Shown: positions 1 through 7,413 of the stretch, piece by piece
How the letters are laid out: each line of letters starts with the position of its first letter
How positions within the stretch are numbered: the first letter of the stretch is position 1
Source of the DNA: an uncultured Methanobacteriaceae archaeon
Lineage (GTDB): Archaea; Methanobacteriota; Methanobacteria; Methanobacteriales; Methanobacteriaceae
NCBI GenBank assembly: GCA_947259185.1
Contig: CAMYKT010000026.1
Coordinates: forward strand, 1 to 24,183
DNA: 24,183 nucleotides
Reading direction: 5' to 3'
The notes under the pieces: model-generated
What the model was told of the DNA's origin: nothing
What the model saw: only the letters and a program-made list of their open reading frames with translations
Databases searched by the model: none
Position numbers and translations under genes: made by a program

Positions 1-31
1 AATACTATTCACAAAAATAAAGTTGGTAAAT

Positions 32-1735
32 ATGAATATTTATGCCAAAATATCATTATTAGCATTTATAGTATGTTTTTTTCTAGCTAATTTTATTTAT
101 CATAAAGACTCCAGCAAAACAATGAATAAGTTAGTGGCCGCTTTATGCTTAATAGTGGGTTTATTATCTTTTATAGAATTTCAATACCGGCAGGCATATG
201 CGTATGAAGCTGCTTTTTTTTGGCTAAGGTTAAGTACAATATGGCCAATTGTTCCTTCAATTTTGTTACATATATCTTTAATATTCACCGGCCATAAAAA
301 TATATTTAAAAATAAATTAGCTTATTTGCCTATTTATTTGCCTGCAATAATTATAATTAGCTTATCTTTGACTACAAATCTCCTTTTGGACGGTGCATCA
401 CAACAATACTGGGGTTGGACCTATGAATTCCCTCAAAATCCATTTTTATTCAATTTAATGAGCATATGGACTCTTTTTGCAGGATTTGCAGCTGGAACTC
501 TATGTTTTGTTTACTACTTAAAATCACATCATATGAAAAGATTACAGGCCAAGTATATATTTACCGGCCTTTATTTGCCTTTAATAGTGAGTATAATCAG
601 TGATCTGGTTTTACCTGCCGCCTCCCTGCGGGTACCAGAAATGACCATGGCCATGTCTACGGTGGGTATTACTTTTATTAGTTATGGTATCTGGAAGTAC
701 AGGTTCCCCGCCCTTACCTCCGCCATAGTAGCAGATAAAATAGTTTCCACCATGTCTAATTTTTTATTGATTTTGGATCAAAATAGGAATATTTTAACAC
801 TTAACCAGGCTGCATCAGATATTTTAGAGTATGAAGAACAAGAACTGGTGGGAAAACCAGGAGATATAATCTTTGCTGAAAAAAATGAGATTACTTCTTT
901 ACTAAAATCAATCGGGGACCGTGAATTATCCCCGCTAAATTCTCTGATTAATAAGGAAAGTCAGCTTAAAACAAAAAAAGGCGAAATTATACCGGTTATA
1001 CTATCATTATCCCCTATAATTGATGAAAATTCTGGTTTAATGGGAATAGTGTGTATTGGTAGTGATATTAAAGACTTAAAAAAAGCTGAAGATAAAATAA
1101 GGGCTTCTTTGGAAGAGAAAGAAGTGCTTCTCCAGGAAGTTCATCACCGGGTAAAAAATAATCTGCAGATAATTTCCAGTTTACTTAATTTACAAAGTAG
1201 ATATATTCAAAATGAGGGGGACCTGGAATTATTCAGGGATAGTCAGAGTAGAGTTAAATCTATGGCGATTATACATGAAAAACTATATAAATCCAATGAT
1301 TTTGCCCATGTAGACTTTAAAGAGTATATATCCAGTCTGATGACTTACCTGTTCCATTATTACTCCATAGACCCCGATGTAATTAAATTAGAAGTTGAAG
1401 TGGATAATTTAATGCTGGGTATGGATACGGCCATCCCCTGTGGTTTAATAATCAATGAATTGGTAAGTAACTCCTTGAAATATGCCTTTCCACCTGGCCG
1501 GGAAGGTAAAGTAAGTATAAAACTCCAATCTAAAAATAATCAGTTTGTTCTGGAGGTGGGTGATGATGGAGTGGGCTTACCTGAAAATCTTGACTTTAAA
1601 AAAACAGAAAGTTTAGGATTAAGATTAGTGTTAAGCCTCACCAGTCAGATAAATGGAAATATAAAGCTTATTGATGATTCCGGAACCAGATATAAAATTA
1701 ATTTTTTTGAAATAGAATATAAAGATAGATTTTGA
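32..1735 (+). CDS. Sensor histidine kinase: 7TM N-terminal domain, PAS, HisKA_2/HATPase
   Basis: Membrane sensor that should autophosphorylate on His and pass the phosphate to a response regulator, which is not in this window. The first ~230 residues are seven or so hydrophobic segments of the HisKA_7TM type. A PAS domain follows at about residues 235-350 (SNFLLILDQNRNILTLN onwards), then a HisKA_2 dimerisation region with EVHHRVKNNLQIISSLL, where the phospho-acceptor His lies. The ATPase domain has an N box (INELVSNSLKYAF), a G1 box (GDDGVGLP) and a G2 box (LGLRLVLSL). I place the start at ATG 32; an in-frame TTG at 23 adds only three residues and has no better ribosome site. The signal sensed is unknown. 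The stop lies 14 bases from that of the convergent HIT gene. Confidence 0.88.
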   Translation: MNIYAKISLLAFIVCFFLANFIYHKDSSKTMNKLVAALCLIVGLLSFIEFQYRQAYAYEAAFFWLRLSTIWPIVPSILLHISLIFTGHKNIFKNKLAYLPIYLPAIIIISLSLTTNLLLDGASQQYWGWTYEFPQNPFLFNLMSIWTLFAGFAAGTLCFVYYLKSHHMKRLQAKYIFTGLYLPLIVSIISDLVLPAASLRVPEMTMAMSTVGITFISYGIWKYRFPALTSAIVADKIVSTMSNFLLILDQNRNILTLNQAASDILEYEEQELVGKPGDIIFAEKNEITSLLKSIGDRELSPLNSLINKESQLKTKKGEIIPVILSLSPIIDENSGLMGIVCIGSDIKDLKKAEDKIRASLEEKEVLLQEVHHRVKNNLQIISSLLNLQSRYIQNEGDLELFRDSQSRVKSMAIIHEKLYKSNDFAHVDFKEYISSLMTYLFHYYSIDPDVIKLEVEVDNLMLGMDTAIPCGLIINELVSNSLKYAFPPGREGKVSIKLQSKNNQFVLEVGDDGVGLPENLDFKKTESLGLRLVLSLTSQINGNIKLIDDSGTRYKINFFEIEYKDRF

Positions 1736-1749
1736 TTAGAATAATTATA

Positions 1750-2211
1750 TTAAATTTTTTTAAGTTCCCTTAAAATCCTTTCCCGAATTTTAGTGCGGAT
1801 ATCTGATGAGATATTTTTTGGTGGTCGAGGCCGCATATATCCAAAAAAGGGATCCTGGAAAATCACGCCCTCCAGTTCAACTTCATGCTTATAGCGTGGA
1901 ATGAAATGCCAGTGCATATGAGGCTCCAGGGTATCTTCCAGATAAAAAGAGTTCATTAAAGTTCCCCAGTTAAACATAGTGGCATTAAATGAATTTTTTA
2001 AAGCACTCTCCAACTTATTTACAAGTTCTACAAAATCAGACCATTCTGCAGGATGCACATCACTTAAAAATTTTTCTTTTCTTTTAAGAGCAATAACACA
2101 GGTTCCTAAATTGCTTTGATTAGGTGCTAAAAAAACAATCCAGAAGGGGCTTTCCCATAATAAATCGCCAAAGTTATAATCTTCCAGCTTAGAACAATAA
2201 TCGCATCCCAT
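1750..2211 (-). CDS. HIT family protein (histidine triad nucleotide-binding)
   Basis: Histidine-triad proteins are small nucleotide hydrolases or transferases acting on AMP-type conjugates or dinucleotides. The triad is explicit: EPHMHWHFIPRY with His98, His100 and His102, the last being the presumed nucleophile. NWGTLMN upstream sits where HIT proteins contact the nucleotide. The N-terminus carries CDYC, a Cys pair seen in some HIT proteins that bind zinc; metal binding here is only a guess. At 153 residues it is of ordinary length for the family. ATG 2211 has no Shine-Dalgarno sequence and lies 12 or so bases after the start predicted from the TATA at 2246-2253, so the message is probably leaderless or nearly so. 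The substrate cannot be told from sequence. Confidence 0.88.
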   Translation of the reverse strand: MGCDYCSKLEDYNFGDLLWESPFWIVFLAPNQSNLGTCVIALKRKEKFLSDVHPAEWSDFVELVNKLESALKNSFNATMFNWGTLMNSFYLEDTLEPHMHWHFIPRYKHEVELEGVIFQDPFFGYMRPRPPKNISSDIRTKIRERILRELKKI

Positions 2212-2245
2212 GGTATTAGATTATATTGCTGAGCATAAAAATTTA

Positions 2246-2253
2246 GTTATAAG
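2246..2253. promoter_or_regulatory. Shared, nearly symmetric TATA box between HIT gene and fpg-like gene
   Basis: The only good TATA element in the 93-base divergent gap is GTTATAAG on the plus strand, which reads CTTATAAC on the minus strand. In the plus direction it predicts a start near 2275 and a ~30-base leader for the glycosylase. In the minus direction it predicts a start near 2223 and an almost leaderless HIT message. One box may serve both genes. Inferred from spacing only. Confidence 0.45.
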
Positions 2254-2292
2254 ACTATCATCATAAATAGTAACAATTATTTAAGGAGAGTC

Positions 2293-2304
2293 AGGAGGTA
2301 ATCC
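2293..2304 (+). promoter_or_regulatory. Unusually complete Shine-Dalgarno sequence of the Fpg/Nei gene
   Basis: AGGAGGTAATCC ends immediately before ATG 2305. It matches the complement of the usual 16S rRNA 3' end (AGGAGGTGATCC) at 11 of 12 positions, far more than any other gene in the window. The GGAGG core is seven bases from the ATG. It fixes the start, which also gives the N-terminal Pro the enzyme needs. Confidence 0.8.
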
Positions 2305-3093
2305 ATGCCAGAATTACCTAGTGTAGAACTATTCAAAAGATTTTTTGAAGATAATGGCCTTTATCAAACCATAATAGATGTAGAGGTATCCAGTCCAGAA
2401 ATACTACTTAATATTAAAACAGATGTCTTCCAGGACGTTTTAATTGGAGAAAGCTTTATTTCAAGTTATAGATATGGCAAATATTTATTTTCCTCATTTA
2501 AAGGAAATATGGACCTGGTAATGCATTTTGGAATGACAGGTTTTCTAAGATATTACTCTAAAGAGGATAATCCAGATAAACACGACCGAGTCGCTTTTAT
2601 TTTTGATAATGGAAAAATTTTATCTTTTAATGATCCTAGAAAATTTGGTAAGGTGGGAATAACTTCCCAGCGGGATTATTTTATAAAAGAAAAAAAATTA
2701 GGCCCTGATGCCCTGCACCTGGATTATCCCTTATTTAAAAAGTTATTTCAAAATAGAAAAGGGGCTCTTAAACCATTGCTCATGAATCAAAATTTTATTG
2801 CAGGAATTGGCAATTTATATGCCGATGAAATACTTTATCAAAGCAAATTACACCCTCTGGAAAAAGCAAACCATCTAAAGGAAAATAATCTAGAAAATCT
2901 GCATGAAAATATGGTTAAAGTACTAAAAAAAGCCATAGATTGTAAGGATAGCCTCCATAACTTCCCCCCGGAATACCTATTGTCACACCGCTACCGCCAG
3001 GGAGAATGTCCTGAGGGAGAAAAGCTGGAAATCATTAAAGTTGGAGGGCGAACAACATATTATTGTCCCCGCCGACAGAAACTTTTTAAATAA
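2305..3093 (+). CDS. Fpg/Nei family DNA glycosylase/AP lyase with degenerate zinc finger
   Basis: Base-excision repair enzyme that removes oxidised bases and cuts the abasic strand. The protein begins MPELPSVELF, so after Met removal the catalytic Pro and the following Glu are present. GKYLF supplies the conserved beta-strand Lys, and GIGNLYADEILY is the helix-two-turn-helix with its DNA-contacting Asn. The C-terminal finger keeps the DNA-contacting Arg (GGRTTYYC, Arg249) but only two of the four usual metal ligands, Cys235 and Cys254; the other two positions are not Cys or His (CPEG, CPRR). It may therefore be a zincless finger, as known for NEIL1 and viral Nei. Length (262) is normal. Substrate choice between 8-oxoG and oxidised pyrimidines is open, so I give no symbol. 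Confidence 0.9.
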   Translation: MPELPSVELFKRFFEDNGLYQTIIDVEVSSPEILLNIKTDVFQDVLIGESFISSYRYGKYLFSSFKGNMDLVMHFGMTGFLRYYSKEDNPDKHDRVAFIFDNGKILSFNDPRKFGKVGITSQRDYFIKEKKLGPDALHLDYPLFKKLFQNRKGALKPLLMNQNFIAGIGNLYADEILYQSKLHPLEKANHLKENNLENLHENMVKVLKKAIDCKDSLHNFPPEYLLSHRYRQGECPEGEKLEIIKVGGRTTYYCPRRQKLFK

Positions 3094-3108
3094 TTATTTT
3101 GTGATTAA

Positions 3109-4506
3109 ATGAATTATGTAATGGATAAAAAAAGTTCTCTGTATATCTTGATAGTGGTTATTTTAGGGGCGTTTCTAATTCCCTATACCGGTTCTTCCTT
3201 AAATGTTTCACTACCCAGTATTGGTAAAGATTTCGCCCTGGATCTGGTTATTCTAAACTGGATACCCACAGTATTCATACTGGCCAATGCTGCATTTATA
3301 CTTCCTTTTGGTAGACTAGGAGATATATTTGGTCGGAAAAAAATATTCACTATAGGGGTTTCTATTTTCACCTTATCCTCATTTTTAGCAGCAGCCACCC
3401 CCTCAGCATTTTTCCTGATAGTGTTTAGTTTCATGCAGGGACTGGGTTGTTCCATGATTTTTGCCACCGGAGTGGCCATACTCAGCTCGGTGTTTCCATT
3501 GGGGTCCCGGGGAGAGTTTTTTGGAATATATGTTACTTCTGTTTTTATTGGGCTCTTTTTAGGGCCAATTTTAGGGGGTTTTTTAACCCAGAATTTTGGT
3601 TGGAGAAGTATATTTCTATTTAACATCCCCCTGGGATTAATTATAATATTTTTGATATATTACCGGATTAAAACCGATTGGATAGGGTCACAGGGGGAAA
3701 ATTTCGATATAAAAGGGACTTTAATTTATATTCCTTCTGTAATTTTTATATTATATGGATTTACCACGGTTTTTACTGTATTAGGAAAAATTTTAATTAT
3801 TAGCGGGATTTCCGGGCTTATAATATTCTTAAAATTAGAATCATCTGAAGAATATCCCATTATCCATCCCCAGATTTTTAAAAAAGCAGTCCCTCTTTTA
3901 TCCAGCGGCGCGAGCCTTCTATTAAATACCTCCACTTCGGCAGTTTGGGTTCTAATAAGTCTTTACTTGCAGTTAATCCAGTCCATTTCCCCTATTACTG
4001 CTGGTGTAATACTGGCCATACAACCACTGCTGGTGGCTATTATCTCACCCTTTGCCGGCAGATTATCAGATAGAATTGGAGGGGCGCCTTTATCATTAAT
4101 AGGGCTAATTTTAACTGTTCTGGGCCTTTATATGGCTACCTTTCTGGAAGTAGACACCCCTATAGTTCTGATTATAATGCTGGGTGTGATCCTGGGGGTA
4201 TCCAATGCACTTTTTGCTTCCCCCAACACCAACACCTTCATGGGGTCTGTTGATCGCCGGTATTTCGGTTCTGCCTCGGCAACTTACTCCACCATGATAT
4301 TCTCTGGACAGTTATTGAGCATGGCCATTGTCCTTTTAGTCTTTTCCAGTTTGTTAGGTGGTATGGAAATTGATCCTTCTGAGTATGCTCAATTTATGTT
4401 ATCTTTAAAAATTACATTTAGCATTTTTACAGTTATATGCATCCTGGGGACCATATTGATATTTTTAATATTAATAAAATCAAAATACAAAAAATTAAGG
4501 ATTTAA
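3109..4506 (+). CDS. MFS transporter, DHA2 (14-TM drug:H+ antiporter) type
   Basis: Integral membrane exporter of the major facilitator superfamily. About 14 hydrophobic segments can be counted across 465 residues, the size of the DHA2 group. Motif A is seen as GRLGDIFGRKK between segments 2 and 3, and the antiporter motif C as LGPILGG in segment 5, followed by the conserved NFGWRSIFLFNIPLG. A second motif A-like loop, GRLSDRIGG, opens the second half. This supports proton-driven export; the substrate is unknown. ATG 3109 is preceded by GTGAT at a short distance, which favours it over the ATG at 3121. It lies 15 bases after the glycosylase and is probably cotranscribed with it. Its last 12 bases overlap the convergent gene. 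Confidence 0.9.
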   Translation: MNYVMDKKSSLYILIVVILGAFLIPYTGSSLNVSLPSIGKDFALDLVILNWIPTVFILANAAFILPFGRLGDIFGRKKIFTIGVSIFTLSSFLAAATPSAFFLIVFSFMQGLGCSMIFATGVAILSSVFPLGSRGEFFGIYVTSVFIGLFLGPILGGFLTQNFGWRSIFLFNIPLGLIIIFLIYYRIKTDWIGSQGENFDIKGTLIYIPSVIFILYGFTTVFTVLGKILIISGISGLIIFLKLESSEEYPIIHPQIFKKAVPLLSSGASLLLNTSTSAVWVLISLYLQLIQSISPITAGVILAIQPLLVAIISPFAGRLSDRIGGAPLSLIGLILTVLGLYMATFLEVDTPIVLIIMLGVILGVSNALFASPNTNTFMGSVDRRYFGSASATYSTMIFSGQLLSMAIVLLVFSSLLGGMEIDPSEYAQFMLSLKITFSIFTVICILGTILIFLILIKSKYKKLRI

Positions 4507-4752
4507 TAAAGCATTTAATTCTAATTTAATGCTTTTTACCACCGCTTCCGGAGTTTCATCTTCCCAGGGTTCCAATTTTTCAAAATAACGCTTAATATAT
4601 ACTTTACTATCTTGAATTATTATTTCATAATCTCCCAGGTATCGGGAATATTTATCCTGGAGGAGGTTGAGTTCATTTAAATTTAAATCAATAAAAAAGG
4701 TAACCAGCCACCCCTTTGAAATTTTTTGGAGGTCTTCCTGGATTATATTCAA
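4495..4752 (-). CDS. Small conserved-looking hypothetical protein (last gene of ferredoxin operon)
   Basis: I do not recognise this 85-residue protein. It is acidic and soluble, with no signal peptide or membrane segment. It has a central stretch of alternating hydrophobic residues (YEIIIQDSKVYIKRYF) that looks like beta strands, and a helical C-terminus. The start is TTG at 4752, with GAGGGAT about seven bases upstream; the nearby ATG is out of frame and runs straight into a stop. It begins 21 bases after the previous gene ends, and both neighbours use TTG, so an operon is likely. Its 3' end overlaps the end of the convergent MFS gene by 12 bases. Confidence 0.7.
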   Translation of the reverse strand: MNIIQEDLQKISKGWLVTFFIDLNLNELNLLQDKYSRYLGDYEIIIQDSKVYIKRYFEKLEPWEDETPEAVVKSIKLELNALLNP

Positions 4753-4773
4753 AATAATCCCTCTGCAAACATG

Positions 4774-5055
4774 TTAATCTTCCTGCAGAAAGCTGGACAA
4801 AAATACATTCATTTCGATTTCTTCCCGGGAGATAAAATCTTCCATCCTTATTTGTGCTTCATCCGATCCCAGAGGGAAATATTCAGGAGGATGATAGATG
4901 GTTATTATTAAATCATCTGAATCTTTTTCCATCTCTTCTTCCAGTTCTATAAATAATTTTTCTAATGAAGATTTATCTAATTCAGATACCCTGTATCGAA
5001 CATAATTAAGTTGTTTATCCTCTTTAAATCCAAAATCAATTACTTTTACCTTCAA
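4774..5055 (-). CDS. Small acidic hypothetical protein
   Basis: A 93-residue acidic protein that I cannot assign. It has no Cys and no membrane segment. The middle is a charged helix (ELDKSSLEKLFIELEEEMEK) followed by a strand (DDLIITIYHPPEYF). Start is TTG 5055, backed by a strong GGGGGATGATT; the ATG inside that site is in another frame and stops at once. It lies 32 bases after the hydrolase gene and 21 before the next small gene, so the two small proteins are probably made together and may interact. Resemblance of the two in size and acidity is visible, but I see no clear sequence homology between them. Confidence 0.7.
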   Translation of the reverse strand: MKVKVIDFGFKEDKQLNYVRYRVSELDKSSLEKLFIELEEEMEKDSDDLIITIYHPPEYFPLGSDEAQIRMEDFISREEIEMNVFLSSFLQED

Positions 5056-5087
5056 TCAAATCATCCCCCTTTATTTTGCCAGTAAAT

Positions 5088-6065
5088 CTAAAACTGAGTT
5101 AAAAATTCCCCTATTTCTTTTTCAATCTTTATTATTTCATGACTGCCTACATGACCCAACTGAGAATCATAAATTACTAATTGGGAATCTTTTATAGCTC
5201 GAGAAAGAGGTATAGCATCGTATTCTGGAGGGAAATATTGGTCCTGGTTAATGGCAATTATCATAGTCTTGGCCCTGATTTTATAAAGTTCTTCTTTTAA
5301 GTTATAGGCCATGGCAGCCTTATTCCTCCAATAGATATCATTAGCATCAGTTAAAAGTCCTTCATGTCCCATTTCTGCCATGGAATCTATTACATCCTGA
5401 TTGGATACCTGAGTTTCATAATAATCCCGGGATAAACCAAAAAGGTACATGAATTGAGATGCGGCTGAGGTAATGCGGGCAGGATTTTTTACATAATTAC
5501 CCTGGTTATAGTCCGGATCCTGTTCTATAAGGGAATTCATGTAATGAAATATGGCAAAATTCCAGCCTTTAGATTGATAGGATGATACTAAAGGGATAAT
5601 AAAATCCATGAAATTCGGGTAAAGAACCCCCCAGGTTAAGGCCTGAAAACCTCCCATGGAATTCCCAATAACTCCTTTAATGTGTTTTATAGGGAAATTT
5701 TCCTTTAAGAATGAATGTAGAAAATTAACCATATCATTTATGGTGTACCGGGGAAATTCATATCCACATGTACTGCTGGAGGGAGATGCCGATTTTGGTG
5801 AACCTAAAGCACTGGGGGAGATTAAATAATATTTATTGGTATCTAAAGCTTTTCCAGGACCAATTATATCTTTTAAACGTTTAATTGACGAATAGTCACC
5901 ACTCCAACCATGCAGATATATTATGGCATTAGTTATGTGGTCCTCTTCATCCTTAATAGGAGTTCCTAAAGTGCAGTATTCCACTTTAAGAGAGGGAAGT
6001 TTCTCTCCTGATTCGAATCTGAAATTTTTGAGTTTATAGTACTTTGCTTCTAAATTTTCAATCAT
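5088..6065 (-). CDS. MetX-like alpha/beta hydrolase (homoserine O-acetyltransferase family fold)
   Basis: Alpha/beta-hydrolase fold enzyme of the MetX type. An oxyanion region LHGWSGDY (about 51-58) is followed by the nucleophile elbow GNSMGGFQ with Ser136. The acid is probably Asp275 in INQDQYFPPE and the base His305 in QLGHVGSHE, an arrangement like that of homoserine acyltransferases. At 325 residues it is shorter than typical MetX (350-380), and GNSMGG replaces the usual GGSMGG/GPSMGG, so acyl transfer to homoserine is not secure; an esterase or other acyltransferase is equally possible. ATG 6065 follows AAGGGATAAA. It is 46 bases downstream of the ferredoxin gene and continues that operon. 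Confidence 0.8.
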   Translation of the reverse strand: MIENLEAKYYKLKNFRFESGEKLPSLKVEYCTLGTPIKDEEDHITNAIIYLHGWSGDYSSIKRLKDIIGPGKALDTNKYYLISPSALGSPKSASPSSSTCGYEFPRYTINDMVNFLHSFLKENFPIKHIKGVIGNSMGGFQALTWGVLYPNFMDFIIPLVSSYQSKGWNFAIFHYMNSLIEQDPDYNQGNYVKNPARITSAASQFMYLFGLSRDYYETQVSNQDVIDSMAEMGHEGLLTDANDIYWRNKAAMAYNLKEELYKIRAKTMIIAINQDQYFPPEYDAIPLSRAIKDSQLVIYDSQLGHVGSHEIIKIEKEIGEFLTQF

Positions 6066-6111
6066 TTTATCCCTTAAACACCTATATTATTTCCATAAAT
6101 TGAGGATTTAT

Positions 6112-6351
6112 TTAAATCAGTTCCACTTCATCTTCAAAAACATGAATACATGTTACCGGACATTTTTCAGCAGCTTCCACACTACATCCTAGCTCGGGTA
6201 TATCCTTTTTTTGAATATCTCCTTCATTTTCAGAATCTTTAATAGAAGATAGCCCATCATCGGCCATTTCCCATATTTGGGGACAGTAATCAACACAACT
6301 GCCACAGGATATGCACATTGCTCGGTCCATTTCTACTCTATAGCTTGCCAT
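6112..6351 (-). CDS. Single-cluster [4Fe-4S] ferredoxin
   Basis: Small soluble electron carrier. After the preferred start the protein is 79 residues, with CISCGSCVDYCP near the N-terminus and a distal KCPVTC. The spacing is that of monocluster ferredoxins such as that of Thermotoga maritima: three Cys of the first motif plus the distal Cys of CP bind one cluster, while the fourth Cys of the first motif and the Cys of LGCSVEAAEKCP would form a disulfide. A second full cluster motif is missing. An in-frame GTG at 6360 exists, but AAAGGTGA overlaps it and sits correctly for ATG 6351, which I choose. First gene of a minus-strand operon with the MetX-like hydrolase; its redox partner is not evident. 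Confidence 0.9.
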   Translation of the reverse strand: MASYRVEMDRAMCISCGSCVDYCPQIWEMADDGLSSIKDSENEGDIQKKDIPELGCSVEAAEKCPVTCIHVFEDEVELI

Positions 6352-6437
6352 GACATTCACCTTTTATAATCATGATACTTCTTTTTAATTCTATAGATTT
6401 ATTTAAAATTAAAGTTATTCCCTTAATTTCTGAAAAA

Positions 6438-6446
6438 TTTATAAAT
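6438..6446 (+). promoter_or_regulatory. TATA box for the small gene at 6521
   Basis: TTTATAAAT preceded by the purine-rich GAAAAA, a good archaeal BRE-TATA pair. It predicts a start near 6468 and a leader of about 50 bases that ends in AAAAGGAGC before ATG 6521. Inferred from consensus and spacing. Confidence 0.5.
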
Positions 6447-6520
6447 CATCTCAATTTAAATGATAATTACCACTTAGATTTCAAGAATTTTAGAATTTAA
6501 AAGTAAAAGGAGCAATTTAA

Positions 6521-6889
6521 ATGCTTAGAGGCGAAGACGCTTTAGAATTGCAGGAAAAGCTGATTATCATTTATAAATACATCTCTCAGGAAAGGTTAAT
6601 GAAGAAGTTTTATCTAGATGGTTTAGAAAGTAACCTCTCCTCCCCTAAACTGGATAGTAATCCCCTGGTTAAAAAATTAATTCAAAAAGAAGATGCCCCT
6701 GAAATATTAAAAGAATCTATATTGGCTTTAGAAGAAATTAAAGCCCGTTTCGGATTTTCAGAAAAAGTAACTGATTTTGAAGATATAATAAATCAAGAAA
6801 ATCTAGATTACCTGTGTAGGAGATATGGCCTTAAAGACTGTCGGGAAATAGAAAAACTGGATTTATCTAATCTTATAAATGCCATTTAA
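6521..6889 (+). CDS. Hypothetical protein, helical, 122 aa
   Basis: Not recognised. The protein is soluble, charged and mostly helical by composition, with two Cys late in the chain (LCRRYGLKDC). There is no signal peptide or membrane segment. Translation start is well supported: AAAAGGAGCAATTTAA precedes ATG 6521 and a TATA box lies about 80 bases upstream. It is a single-gene unit: the ferredoxin operon diverges on the left, and on the right is an 87-base gap and a decayed gene on the same strand. Codon use resembles that of the neighbours, so it is likely a real lineage-specific gene. Confidence 0.65.
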   Translation: MLRGEDALELQEKLIIIYKYISQERLMKKFYLDGLESNLSSPKLDSNPLVKKLIQKEDAPEILKESILALEEIKARFGFSEKVTDFEDIINQENLDYLCRRYGLKDCREIEKLDLSNLINAI

Positions 6890-6976
6890 ATATCCTGATT
6901 AATATTTCCAGTGAGATACTTATCACCAAGCCTAATTAATTAATGACCAGTATAATAATTAATCAAGAGGGTGTAA

Positions 6977-7401
6977 ATGAAGGGCCAGTATGAACTGAAA
7001 AAGAAGTTAAAGAAGTTTTAATTTCTATGCAAAATATTACAGTGCAAAGACCTGAATTCTCTACTTAATCTTTGCCCAATATCCTGATTTAATTTTTATG
7101 GTGCTGGAGAAGATAAATTGTTCAGAGGGGGGAAGAAATAAAAAAAGGTTTTAAAAGAGATTTAGAACAGGTTGATGAAATAAAAATTGATTACAGGTCC
7201 CTTAATATTTTCGGAATCCTGCCCGATGGCCTGGAACACCAGCAATAAGCATATGCAGGTGGTGGGGGATGGTGAAAAAATTATATTAAATGGCGTTTAA
7301 GCATTATCCTGGAAAAAAGAGAGGATAAGTGGTTAATTGTCCATGCGCACTTTTCAATGCCATCTGGTGATCAAAAAGCCGGCCAGAGTTATCCACTTTA
7401 A
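6977..7401 (+). pseudogene. Decayed SnoaL/NTF2-like protein gene, several frameshifts and stops
   Basis: No long open frame exists here, but stitching the three plus-strand frames gives a recognisable SnoaL/NTF2-like protein. A ribosome site GAGGGTG precedes ATG 6977. The pieces read ELKK/EVKEVL, DLNSLLNL, FAQYPDLIF, YGAGEDKLFRG, EEIKKGFKRDLEQVDEIKID (7132 on), MAWNTSNKHMQVVGDGEKII, and from 7294 RLSIILEKREDKWLIVHAHF followed by SMPSGDQKAGQSYPL and stop at 7401. Going from piece to piece needs about half a dozen frame changes, and there are in-frame stops. The last part, with the EKR..KW.IV..HFS.P pattern, is typical of small SnoaL-like proteins. Several independent lesions argue for an old pseudogene rather than one sequencing error. 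It may originally have been a stand-alone gene of about 140 codons. Confidence 0.75.
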
Positions 7402-7413
7402 TCATCTTTTTAT

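Noticed and set aside
6900..7413. Single sequencing error in an otherwise intact SnoaL-like gene
   Set aside because: At least several separate shifts plus in-frame stops are needed to restore the protein, too many for one error.
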